This document shows, in pieces, positions 10,568 to 18,791 of a DNA stretch of 25,939 bases. Location of the stretch: assembly GCA_015039365.1 (NCBI GenBank), contig WION01000651.1, forward strand, positions 1 to 25,939. The letters are read 5' to 3'. The translations under genes were made by a program, and so were the position numbers. Source of the stretch: Amanita rubescens. Its lineage: Eukaryota; Basidiomycota; Agaricomycetes; Agaricales; Amanitaceae. The notes beneath the pieces are model-generated. The model searched no databases, was not told where the DNA came from, and saw only the letters and a list, made by a program, of their open reading frames with translations. Positions within the stretch are counted from its first letter, which is position 1; each line of letters opens with the position of its first letter.

Positions 10568-10600
10568 GTCCATTGTTTGCCAGGTGACCAAACAATGGAC
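10568..10600. repeat. Perfect 12 bp hairpin next to an A10 tract
   Basis: GTCCATTGTTTG (10568-10579) and CAAACAATGGAC (10589-10600) are exact inverted repeats around a 9-base loop. A run of ten A bases (10553-10562) lies just before. It may be the end of a small nested insertion or a structured transcript end; the role is unknown. Confidence 0.6.
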
Positions 10601-10747
10601 TTACCCTTTGCCCAGCGTCCTTCCCCGCCGCTTCGCACCTGCCGTCCCTCACCTCCAGGCCACTCACTCAACAAGACCAGCAAAGGTGAGTGTATGATGT
10701 TTTTGGTCATACATATTGGTGATGGATGTGCCAGTTCAGTTACCCGG

Positions 10748-11540
10748 AACTGCGTGAACGCCGAGCGATGCAGGCGGCCTCTGCTAACCAGTTACCACAT
10801 GAATCATGATGGACTCGGGAGTTGCTCAGGGTAAGTCATCTTCGCATATACTCATTTCACCATGCCCCTGCCTGACCAGCTTCACCCCCGCTGCTGCTAC
10901 CACCCGCAAGTGAGACCTTTTCCACATCAAGTACTTGCACCCTACCCACCTGCAGAAGATGACGTGTGTTAGGCATAAACTCACTCCCACAATGAGCCTC
11001 GGCCCCTCCAGCGCCGATGACAAGGTAGGCATTAGCTAATATTGCACGCATTCAGCGATTTTCTGATCTATTCGATCTGTGTTGGCGAATGATACAACTG
11101 CTGAACGGACAAATAGCAAACAGGTGAGTGAGTATGCTATACTTTTAGCGCACGTTACGCTATAATGAAACTTTAGTGATGCCAGTGTATGCGCCTTGTT
11201 CTCGATGGAACTGATATCCTTGTCGCATCCGGTGGACCCCGCAGTGGACTCCGCATGACGCCACAAAACTCACAAGAAGGTCGTCGAATACCGTACCACC
11301 CTCTTTTCGGATACGATCGAGGCCAAGTTCAACGAGAAGACATGGGAGTCAATTCTCGCCGAAGCACGAAGGTTCGCAAGAACAGCCGCTGCGAAGACCG
11401 CCGGAAAGAACCAGAAGAGCAACAGGAAAAGAAATCGATTAACCTTCGTCTTGTGTTGCGCGTGATACTAGCCTCCATCGTTAGTTCAATTACGCTCCGG
11501 AAAAGTCCAGTTCACGTTTTCTTTTCTACGCCGTACTGAA
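10748..11540 (+). pseudogene. Decayed, unrecognised gene carried inside the TIR element
   Basis: Exon-like pieces separated by intron-like GT..AG gaps. A short open block near 10745-10810 reads PELRERRAMQAASANQ. A block near 11053-11121 reads SDLFDLCWRMIQLLNGQIAN and ends at a good donor (GTGAGTGAG). After an acceptor at about 11176 the frame continues and then meets TGA near 11258. The same frame resumes as a basic, helix-rich stretch (FNEKTWESILAEARRFARTA, then a Lys/Arg-rich tail) to about 11465. The in-frame stop and the broken 5' part suggest a dead gene. I do not recognise the family, and it could be a captured host gene fragment. The 116-codon ORF at 11189-11539 is in another frame and looks like a shadow. 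Confidence 0.35.
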
Positions 11541-11866
11541 TTATATTCGCTAGACGTGAACGCATTACTTTTTCAACTTCTACGCATTCGGCAGCCTCAA
11601 GATTCATCGCTTTATACTTCTACACCCAAGTGACTCTTTCCTGACGCCGGCACGTCACACGGACCATCGTTTACTCAACCACATGCACCTGTCTCGCTGT
11701 ATATGCTTTTCTGACTCCCGAGGAGTATCGCTTGCTCGTTTCTGGACTGTATGAGCTCTTAACTGGCCTGCTTTGCTTTCTACGATACCGCGCTCTATCC
11801 CAAGCATTGCTTAATCGTGTCCACTGTCGTTAGCTTTTAAAATAATAAAATTGTTGCTTTAAAACT

Positions 11867-12031
11867 TTCTCCACTTTCAAAAGTGATAAAAGTCGAAAAT
11901 CTACTTTCGAAAGGGGCGAAAGTGGTCTACTTTCCTTTCAAAAGAAAAAAGACCTTCCTTTTGAAAGTGATCCCCACTTTCACCACTTTCACCACTCTCG
12001 CACTTTTGAAAGTGGTGAAAGTGGTGAAAGC
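11867..12031. repeat. Nested CACTTTC/GAAAGTG palindromes near the right end of the element
   Basis: Several overlapping inverted repeats. The largest has 20 bp perfect arms, CTTTCACCACTTTCACCACT at 11978-11997 and its complement at 12012-12031, with a 14-base loop. Others are ACTTTCGA..CGAAAGT near 11905-11930 and CTTTCAAAAG..CTTTTGAAAG near 11934-11967. Subterminal repeats of this sort often bind transposase (family knowledge). Here that is only inferred from position. Confidence 0.75.
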
Positions 12032-12037
12032 CGGACT

Positions 12038-12054
12038 TGACAATTTGCTGATGT
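12038..12054 (-). repeat. Right terminal inverted repeat
   Basis: TTGACAATTTGCTGATG, the exact complement of 10057-10073, followed by the duplicated TA and then CAGAAC of the original F-box 2 leader. Confidence 0.9.
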
Positions 12055-12106
12055 ACAGAACTTTCAATAAGACTCAAATCCCAGACATAGTCCTAGAACT
12101 GGATAA

Positions 12107-12138
12107 CTGTGACTATTGGACTCGGATGGTGAAAACGT
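12107..12138 (+). promoter_or_regulatory. Conserved 32-base leader block before F-box 2
   Basis: CTGTGACTATTGGACTCGG followed by TGGTGAAAACGT; the same block lies at 15519-15550 and 18731-18762, about 30-40 bases before each ATG. The copies before F-box 3 and 4 contain (T/C)CATTGGACTCAGCTGAT. The ATTGG core is a reversed CCAAT box. The block may simply be shared by descent. Confidence 0.4.
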
Positions 12139-12171
12139 ACGCTATAACGTACATTGGAGCCCATCTAAAAC

Positions 12172-13689
12172 ATGAGCGACTACTCCCCAACTGCATTCTT
12201 GTCGAGTACGCGGCTACCAGATGATATTGTTCAGGAGATATTCATCTGGTATGTCAATGATGACCCCTTCGTGGATGTGCCGTTCCTTCCCATAGAAGAA
12301 GAAAGGTGCTCCCCGTTCTCTCATTGGGATTTGGATGTGCCATTCCTTCCCATGGAAGAAGAAAGCTGCTCCTCGTCCTCTCATCGGGATTCGGACGATA
12401 GCGAGGATGACGATGACTCGGACTACTCCGTCCGATCGTCTGACGAAATCTCGTCATTTGAAGAAATACCATTCATTAATCATCTTCCTCTGCCGTTCGT
12501 CGTATCACACGTATGCTCAGCGTGGCGCCGCGTCGCTTTGTCCACCCCCCGATTATGGAGCAACGTGTGCATCAGAACGTTTGGCCCGTGCTCGAAGCGG
12601 CTCGCTACAGAATGGCTCCTAAAAGCAGGAAGTTGTCCTCTCTTTATCACCATTTTCAATCTGGTTTCTGACCCTCACTTCGATATCAATGATGAACTTA
12701 GGGAATTCCTATCAGCTTACAATATCAAAAGCCTTGAGCTCCCTCTACTATCTCAAACGTGTCCACTGCTCCCTCTTCTTTTAGCCGAACTCCCCGATGA
12801 AAGAATCATACACCTTGAATCGCTTTCGCTCACGGATCTGGAATACGGTCGCAATGAGTTTTTATTTCTTGACGATGCCCGCTACCCATTCCTCCGAGAG
12901 TTGCAGCTCATAGGACGGTTTGTCGGTGACATGATAATTTTCCCCTGGATATCACTGCGCCATCTCGACGCCTCAACCGCTCTTCTGCCGATGATGCAGT
13001 GTTTGCATATACTGCGGGACTCTGTCTCTTTAGAGGTCTGCTATCTTGGTGTTTCGTCTGATACGGGATCGGAATCATCTGTGGGAGATCTTAATCTCCC
13101 GACTCTGAACGAGTTAACCTTATCTTTCAACTTTGACGCAGACGTTGGCGACTTTATCAAGCGGCTGACTACTCCGAACCTAAAGGTCTTGGCCTTTGAC
13201 AGAGGTGGATCCTCAGATGAAATACCATTGCGCTGGTCGGATCTGGAATACTCAAACATGATGCACAGATCAAACGGACCACTCAACCATCTCGCAATCA
13301 GGCAAACCAACGAAGTCAATGCTCACAGCGTCCTCCAAAGCAGTCCAATGCTAGTGGAGGTTAACCTTCATCGAGCCAGATTTTGGCAGAAGACTCTAGA
13401 TGATCTCGCAACGGGGCGATTGGCGCCACTGTTGCAACATTTCTGCGTCGACGAGATCAGCGGTGTCGATAATTCAGCAATTTCAAAAATGATAGAGCGG
13501 CGAACTCAGAATTCTGTATGCATCGGAGGTGCGGGGCATCGTTTGATGCCGTTTTCATCCGTCATGAGCGGTCGCATAATGGATGCAAACTTTGATTTTG
13601 TTTATCCCGCGCGACAGCATATGTCATATTATCACGAGCCTGATATGCTCGGGATCTGTGATTGCATTTCCTGCATTTTGGGCTCCTGA
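12172..13689 (+). CDS. F-box protein with acidic insert (F-box 2)
   Basis: Single exon, 505 residues, starting at ATG 12172 in MSDYSPTAFLSS; the related genes start with the same MSE/MSD motif. LPDDIVQEIFIW (residues 15-26) is the first half of an F-box, and VCSAWRRVALSTPRLW (from residue 114) is the second half. Between them is an insert of roughly 80 residues ending in an Asp/Ser/Glu-rich run. The insert contains a 20-residue tandem duplication (DVPFLPxEEE, DNA 12273-12392). The rest carries leucine-rich repeats (SLELPLLSQT, LRELQLIG, LNELTLSF) and ends with a short Cys-rich tail, GICDCISCILGS. The expected role is an SCF ubiquitin-ligase adaptor. Its upstream region is interrupted by the TIR element 116 bases before the ATG, so expression may be altered. 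The frame is intact. Confidence 0.9.
   Translation: MSDYSPTAFLSSTRLPDDIVQEIFIWYVNDDPFVDVPFLPIEEERCSPFSHWDLDVPFLPMEEESCSSSSHRDSDDSEDDDDSDYSVRSSDEISSFEEIPFINHLPLPFVVSHVCSAWRRVALSTPRLWSNVCIRTFGPCSKRLATEWLLKAGSCPLFITIFNLVSDPHFDINDELREFLSAYNIKSLELPLLSQTCPLLPLLLAELPDERIIHLESLSLTDLEYGRNEFLFLDDARYPFLRELQLIGRFVGDMIIFPWISLRHLDASTALLPMMQCLHILRDSVSLEVCYLGVSSDTGSESSVGDLNLPTLNELTLSFNFDADVGDFIKRLTTPNLKVLAFDRGGSSDEIPLRWSDLEYSNMMHRSNGPLNHLAIRQTNEVNAHSVLQSSPMLVEVNLHRARFWQKTLDDLATGRLAPLLQHFCVDEISGVDNSAISKMIERRTQNSVCIGGAGHRLMPFSSVMSGRIMDANFDFVYPARQHMSYYHEPDMLGICDCISCILGS
12273..12392 (+). repeat. 60 bp in-frame tandem duplication inside F-box 2
   Basis: Two 60-base units, 12273-12332 and 12333-12392, both starting GGATGTGCC(G/A)TTCCTTCCCAT and both encoding a 20-residue DVPFLP-EEE-type block. 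F-box 3 and 4 have only one unit at this place, so the duplication is specific to F-box 2. Confidence 0.9.
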
Positions 13690-13722
13690 GAAGCCCTTTT
13701 CTCCAAAAAAACGCGGAAGTGA
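13690..13722. other. 3' flank of F-box 2 shared with F-box 3 and 4
   Basis: The bases after the stop, GAGAAGCCC..TTTTCTCC and then GCGGAAGTGATCACTTGTC, are repeated after F-box 3 (17059 on). Half of the match is found after F-box 4, with the other half displaced to 21625. No separate function is seen. Confidence 0.4.
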
Positions 13723-14330
13723 TCACTTGTCTTTGGCGGTTTCGATGTATTGAGTATTGTAATTGCCATGTATTCTAAATATGAAGAAGGGCCAGCCGTT
13801 TCTTTGAGCCAGCTTCGGATAGTCAATCATTGTCTGTGTGCATGAGCGTAGACGTCCCGCCGTGATTCTCTTGAGATAATCTATTCCAATTTGAATCGGT
13901 TTTTTGCTTGACATGCATTCATAGTGACTGAGAACTCCACACATGTCATGCCGATCCAATGGTTGTTCCCTCAATTTTCCAGTGACTCCAGTATCATCAA
14001 AGAAAATTTAAAGTGCTGAGAGAGCTATATCAACGCTGCGGTCAAACCCATTAATGTTACTATCACATACCCAGCAGATGGTTATTAATTCCGGGACGAG
14101 ATGCAGTAGGATGAATGACATTGAGGGGTGTAACAGGAAACGAACTTGATCGACCTCTTTTACCCTAACTGGGGTTACAGTAACTTGAAAGATGACGTTG
14201 TAGCAACACCCAGAGAGGATAACATCAGGATAACGTATATCGCAGCCTCTTGATTTGGCGGTTTGGATTGAGCGAACTAGTTGCAATACTTCGGCATGAG
14301 GGTGCGAACGCGATCATAGTAGGATGGGAA
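13723..14330 (-). pseudogene. Decayed 3' piece of RIT1 (convergent with F-box 2)
   Basis: On the minus strand this matches the 3' half of RIT1 at 21768-22470. Shared pieces include (D/E)AAIYVI, MSFI, CDSN..FDRSV.IALSAL, FFDD(S/T)G and KK..Q near the C-terminus. A CAA codon in the fuller copy is TAA here (right after IALSAL), which truncates the frame. The upstream part is in a different frame from the fuller copy, so indels have accumulated. No 5' half is present. It is a relic of a segmental duplication that copied an F-box gene together with the neighbouring RIT1 end. Confidence 0.75.
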
Positions 14331-15518
14331 ACGTGACTCATCTCATCGCCACCTACGCCGCTCCAATGCATCAGGCTCGGTTCCTGCTGGTCTCTCAACA
14401 CGGCCTCAGAGTCTTCCTCGGCTGCCTCTCAATCATCTTCTTTCCATGGAAACATTGACGGGGACGCCGGGAAGTGCTGGGTTGTAGTACAAGACACGGT
14501 TACGGAGACGCGAAACTGGTGGATGAAGATCCGTTTGCGAGCGTCCCAAACAGTTCTGCGACTTGGCTAAATACGAGGGAGGCGCCGTTTCGTTTGGAGG
14601 TGCAAAACAAGGCAAAGGATCCCGACCATATATCCCAGTGGAAGGATACAGCCGCCCCATGTCACCAGGTGCTACTCTCACGAATGCGTACTAGTAGCAC
14701 ACTGACCCAGCTTTATTCACACACCGCGTCCATCCATTGCCCAAACGAATCTTTCCATGTCGATAAATTCTAGGGAAAACTCATTCGAAACTTCTTATGG
14801 AGATTTTCCACGAAGATGATTAAGAAAGTGACGCTTGATGGGTAACTTCGCCGAGAAGAGAAGAGGGGGAACTTCGAGAGGTCAGAGACTACCAGTCATT
14901 CTGTTCGTTTCTCCCTACTGACCGCCGGTAGTTCCGAAAGGCGTCAGGCTGGGCTTGCTATCAATACCCTCGTTCAGCAACGCGGCCCCCAACTGCACAT
15001 ACATAATACCCCTGCGACCGCTTCTGCAAAGTAACATCAAATACGCCCACAATCACCACGATATTCGCTTCTTGCTCCCCATTCTCTCAATATCCCACAT
15101 AAACTGAATCCCCCCGGAATGCCCCCGACGCAAGTGCAGTTATACCATCTCTACCACATTGTTGGCACCGAGAGGTCTTCTCACCCGCTTTCCAATCTCC
15201 TTTGTCCCATCCTCAATTTCCACAGCTCACTGGCATGTTGATTCCGGCTTAAATACAATGAGTTTTGTGTGCCGCTCCTTACGAGACTGAGCTCAACACT
15301 TTGTTAAATACGACCGAACTCGCGCCCTTGACAACACTGATCGACAATCCGGTTCTATATCGTATGTCAGCGTGCTCGCCATATAATGATGGCCGTAAAT
15401 TTTTAAGTCGGAGTCTGATCAGATTGGCACAGAACCGCCATTCATCTGATTCTAAATTCAACCTGAACCTCTCCGACATACAGAACCTAGTCACAAACAT
15501 ATTCCCAGAACCGGGTAG
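14331..15518. other. Intergenic between RIT1 relic and F-box 3; start of duplicated unit
   Basis: No supportable gene. From about 14855 the sequence parallels 17780 onward. Both have GAGAAGAGAAGAGGGG, CTACCAGTCATTCTGT, CAACGCGGCCCCCAA, GTAACATCAAATACGC, and a later AAATACAATGAGTT block with TTACGAGACTGAG. The parallel continues through F-box 3 and F-box 4, so 14855-17285 and 17780-20280 are tandem copies. The ORF at 14474-14773 is not recognised. Confidence 0.55.
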
Positions 15519-15550
15519 CTGTGATCATTGGACTCAGCTGATGAAAACGT
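15519..15550 (+). promoter_or_regulatory. Conserved 32-base leader block before F-box 3
   Basis: Same block as 12107-12138 and 18731-18762, with the reversed CCAAT core ATTGG and ending in AAAACGT, 40 bases before the ATG at 15590. The unoccupied TA target of the TIR element lies just upstream at 15479-15480. Confidence 0.4.
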
Positions 15551-15589
15551 GAATTAGAAAGCCAAAACGACTCTGTATTGGAGCTCAAC

Positions 15590-17062
15590 ATGAGCGAGAC
15601 GGACCACCGTGACTCCCCAACTGCATTCCCTACGCTGCTACCAGATGATATTATTCAGGAGATATTCATCTGGTATGTCAATGATGACCCCTTCGTGGAT
15701 GTGCCATTCCATCCGTCCATGGAAGAAGAAAAGTACACCCCGTCCCCATATTGGGATTCGGATAGCGAGGATGACGATGAATACTCCGACTCCCCTGACG
15801 AACTTGAAATCTCGTCACACGAAGAACAACCATTCATTAATCTTCCTCTGCCGTTCGTCATATCACGCGTATGCTCAGCGTGGCGCCGCGTCGCTTTGTC
15901 CACCCCCTGGTTATGGAGCAGCGTTTGTATCGAAACGTTTGACCCGTGCTCAAAGCGACTCGCTGCAGAATGGCTTCTAAAAGCAGGAAGTTATCCTGTC
16001 TCTATTACCATTTACGATCTGGCTTCTGGCCCTCACTTCAATATCTACGATGAACTTGAGGAATTCCTATCAGCTTACAATATCAAAAGCCTCGAGCTCC
16101 CTCTACTATCTCAAACGTGTCCAATTCTCCCTCTTCTTTTAGCCGAACTCCCCGAGGAAAGAATCACACATCTTGAATCGCTTTCGCTCACGGACCTGGA
16201 ATCCGGGCGCCAGGAGCTTTTACTTCTTAACAATGCCCGTTACCCATGCCTCCGAGAGTTGCAGCTCATAGGGCAGTTCGTCGGTGACATGAGAATTTTC
16301 CCCTGGAAATCACTCCGCCGTCTCGACGCCTCAACCGCTCTTCTGCCGATGATGCAGTGTTTGCATATACTGCGGGACTCTGCCTCTTTAGAGGTCTGCT
16401 TTCTTGGTATTTCGTCTGATACGGGATCGGAATCGACTGTGGGACATCTTAATCTCCCGACTCTGCACGAGTTAACCTTATCTTTCGACTTTGACGCAGA
16501 CGTTGGCGACTTTATCCGGCGGCTGACTACTCCGAACCTAAAGATCTTGACCTTTGAAAAATGTGGATTTTGGAGATTCTGGAGTGAAGTGACATTGCGC
16601 TGGTCGGATCTGGAATATTCACGCATGATGCAGAGATCAAACAGACCACTTATCCACCTCGCAATTCAAAGCAGCGAAGTCGATGCTCACAGCGTCCTCC
16701 AAAGCAGTCCAATGCTGGTGGAAGCCAACTTCCATCGAGCCAAATTTCGGGAGGAGACTCTAGATGATCTTGCAACGGGGCGATTGGCGCCACTGTTGCA
16801 ACATTTCTGCGTCGACAACATCAGTGGCGTCGACGATTCTGCATTTTCAGAAATGATAGAGCGGCGGACTCAAAATTCTGTAAGCATCGGAGGTACGGGG
16901 CATCGTTTGATGCCGTTTTCATCCGTCATGGGATTGGGCGGTCCCAGAATGAATGCAAACTTTGATATTGTTTATCCCCCGCGACAGCCTACTATAGCAT
17001 ATTTTCACGAGACGAACATATCCCGGCTCTGTGGTTGCATTTCCTGCATTTCGCGCACCTGA
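15590..17062 (+). CDS. F-box protein with acidic insert (F-box 3)
   Basis: Single exon, 490 residues, from ATG 15590 (MSETDHRDSP). The open frame is longer, but the extra codons begin with TTG. F-box halves are LPDDIIQEIFIW (residues 17-28) and VCSAWRRVALSTPWLW (from about residue 94). They are separated by an insert of about 60 residues ending in an Asp/Ser/Glu stretch (DSDSEDDDEYSDSPDELE). The rest is leucine-rich (SLELPLLSQT, LRELQLIGQF, LHELTLSFDF) and ends in a Cys-rich tail, LCGCISCISRT. Nearly identical to F-box 4 and close to F-box 2, with a single copy of the DVPF block. No break was found, so this is the best candidate for a working copy. Likely an SCF adaptor; substrate unknown. 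Confidence 0.92.
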   Translation: MSETDHRDSPTAFPTLLPDDIIQEIFIWYVNDDPFVDVPFHPSMEEEKYTPSPYWDSDSEDDDEYSDSPDELEISSHEEQPFINLPLPFVISRVCSAWRRVALSTPWLWSSVCIETFDPCSKRLAAEWLLKAGSYPVSITIYDLASGPHFNIYDELEEFLSAYNIKSLELPLLSQTCPILPLLLAELPEERITHLESLSLTDLESGRQELLLLNNARYPCLRELQLIGQFVGDMRIFPWKSLRRLDASTALLPMMQCLHILRDSASLEVCFLGISSDTGSESTVGHLNLPTLHELTLSFDFDADVGDFIRRLTTPNLKILTFEKCGFWRFWSEVTLRWSDLEYSRMMQRSNRPLIHLAIQSSEVDAHSVLQSSPMLVEANFHRAKFREETLDDLATGRLAPLLQHFCVDNISGVDDSAFSEMIERRTQNSVSIGGTGHRLMPFSSVMGLGGPRMNANFDIVYPPRQPTIAYFHETNISRLCGCISCISRT

Positions 17063-18730
17063 GAAGCCCTGTTTTCCGTATGTTATAAGCTACACACCAA
17101 AAATGCGGAAATGATCACTTGTCACATGTTATGGATGGTTTCGATTTATCGAGTATTGTAATTGACAATGCTACTATGTATTCTAAATATGAAGAATTGT
17201 CCGCAGGCCAGTCGTTTCTTTGAGGACAACTCCAACTTCGGACAGTCAATCATTGTCTGATTAGATGTGTGCATGATGAAATTTGACTTCTTCGCTAGAT
17301 TCGTATATGGTGGCTTGACATTATACGAAGGATACGGCCAAGCGAGGGGTCTCGTTCGTGACCTTCGCTAAGACTTCCGCTTCCTGTTGTTGAGTGTTGA
17401 CGAGGCCGTCTCCTCTTCCCCCCGGGAATCGGATTAGGCAAGGAATCGATCTGAAGGAGCAACGCTAACGTTTCTCATTGCACTCTATGCCAAAAGGGAT
17501 CAAAAATATACTATTCTTTCGTATTTCTGTAATGGGCGCTCGGACCACTTGATATCTGTTTGGACGTGACTGATACTTCAACCACTGACATCTACTGCCT
17601 CAATACCAATGAACGTCGCAAGATGAATAAGGGTGCCAGGACAAGAAAGCGAGAGTCACAACTGGTTGCCAGTTATGCTGTGACAGGTAAGTCCATCGTC
17701 CATTGTCTTTCAGTTAAGGCTGATGATATTTAGGAATTACGGTTTTCTGAACTACTACGAAAAAGATAGCTATGGGACCGAGAAGAGAAGAGGGGAAACT
17801 TCGAGACTACCAGTCATTCTGTCCGTTTCTCGCTACTGACCGCCAGTGACAGGACTCTTAGATATTGTCGAATCCTTATCGTCAAACCGCTACGATTGAA
17901 GATTTGATATCTCAACCATTTTATCAAGCCCCTTGTGATTCCCGTTAAATTATCGTTGGCTCCCGCTACATCAGCATTCAACCGAGATCTAAGCCACCCT
18001 AATTCAACAACGCGGCCCCCAATTGCACCTACATATGTAATATCAGCCCTACGGCCACTGCTTCTGCGAAGTAACATCAAATACGCGTATTCGCTTCTAT
18101 TGCAAGTATGAGGACGATATCCATTTGGTTTCCATGCCCGGAGATCCACCCAACACGACCAATATAAAGAATCAGACATGAGCACCATACGGGAGCCGCT
18201 CCTCCGGTTTTGATCTCGTCGATTGTCGTGATGGGCAGCGAGGGACTTGGGCTTCTCGCGCCCCCTTATCCCACATAAACTGAATCCCCACCTTATCTCC
18301 GGAATGCCCCGACGCGAATGCCTCGGTTATACCATCTCTACCACATCGTTGGCACCTTCAATCAGCCAAGAGGTCTTCTCACCCGCTTTCGAATATCCTT
18401 TGTCCCATACTCAATTTCCAAAACTCATGTTGATTCCAGCTCAAATACAATGAGTTGTCCTATAAATGTGCCGTTCCTTACGAGACTGAGATCGGCACTT
18501 TGTTAAATATGACCGAGGAGTTTCGAACCTGTGCCCTTATCGACCCTTTCTGACAATCCGGTTGCATTGTATGTCGCCGTGGGAAACGATGGTCGTAAAT
18601 TTTCATTTATTTTTAAGTCGGAGTTTGATCAGATTGGTACAGAACCGCACCGGCGTGAGTTCGCCAACCATTCATCTGATGCTAAATTCAACCTGAACCT
18701 CTCCGTCATACAGCACCTAGAACCGGGTAC
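17063..18730. other. Intergenic between F-box 3 and F-box 4; includes conserved 3' block
   Basis: 17100-17285 is the conserved 3' block also found at 13715-13830 and 21625-21790. Shared words include GATCACTT, GGTTTCGAT, ATTGTAATTGAC and CTATGTATTCTA, with CCAGTCGTTTCTT further on. In the RIT1 locus this block lies just past the RIT1 end. 17286-17779 shows nothing recognisable. From 17780 the upstream region of F-box 4 repeats that of F-box 3. A 124-codon minus-strand ORF (18188-17814) is not kept open in the sister copy and is not called. Confidence 0.5.
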
Positions 18731-18762
18731 CTGTGACCATTGGACTCAGCTGATAAAAACGT
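18731..18762 (+). promoter_or_regulatory. Conserved 32-base leader block before F-box 4
   Basis: Third copy of the block (see 12107-12138), containing CTGTGACCATTGGACTCAGC and ending AAAACGT, 29 bases before the ATG at 18792. The intact TA target site is at 18709-18710. Confidence 0.4.
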
Positions 18763-18791
18763 GAACTAGGAACTCTGCATTGGAGCTCAAC

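Larger units (their letters stand above)
10055..12056. mobile_element. TIR element with TA target duplication (Tc1/mariner-like signature), non-autonomous
   Basis: The element proper is 10057-12054 (1998 bp), flanked by TA on both sides (10055-10056 and 12055-12056). Its ends are perfect 17 bp inverted repeats, CATCAGCAAATTGTCAA and its complement, with looser similarity extending about 10 bp inward. The unoccupied target is present twice in the same window. F-box 3 has GACATACAGAAC (TA at 15479-15480) and F-box 4 has GTCATACAGCAC (TA at 18709-18710), where F-box 2 has GACATA-element-TACAGAAC. That fixes the borders and the TA duplication. No transposase frame is recognisable, so it probably moved with enzyme supplied elsewhere. 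The interior contains tandem repeats, a tRNA-like SINE head, hairpins and a decayed gene. TA duplication suggests the Tc1/mariner superfamily, but other TA-targeting groups cannot be excluded. Confidence 0.85.

Noticed and set aside
11883..12224. 113-codon plus-strand ORF running from the element into F-box 2
   Set aside because: It crosses the right inverted repeat and palindromes, begins in low-complexity sequence and overlaps the F-box 2 start in another frame.
12250..12500. Acidic F-box insert as an unspliced intron starting at GTATGT after ATCTG
   Set aside because: No acceptor restores a proper F-box frame, and the insert stays open with conserved codons in all three paralogues.
14474..14773. 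99-codon plus-strand ORF and its antisense partner
   Set aside because: No recognisable motif and no splice structure; kept only as intergenic.
17814..18188. 124-codon minus-strand ORF before F-box 4
   Set aside because: The matching stretch before F-box 3 is not open, so it is probably chance in duplicated upstream DNA.
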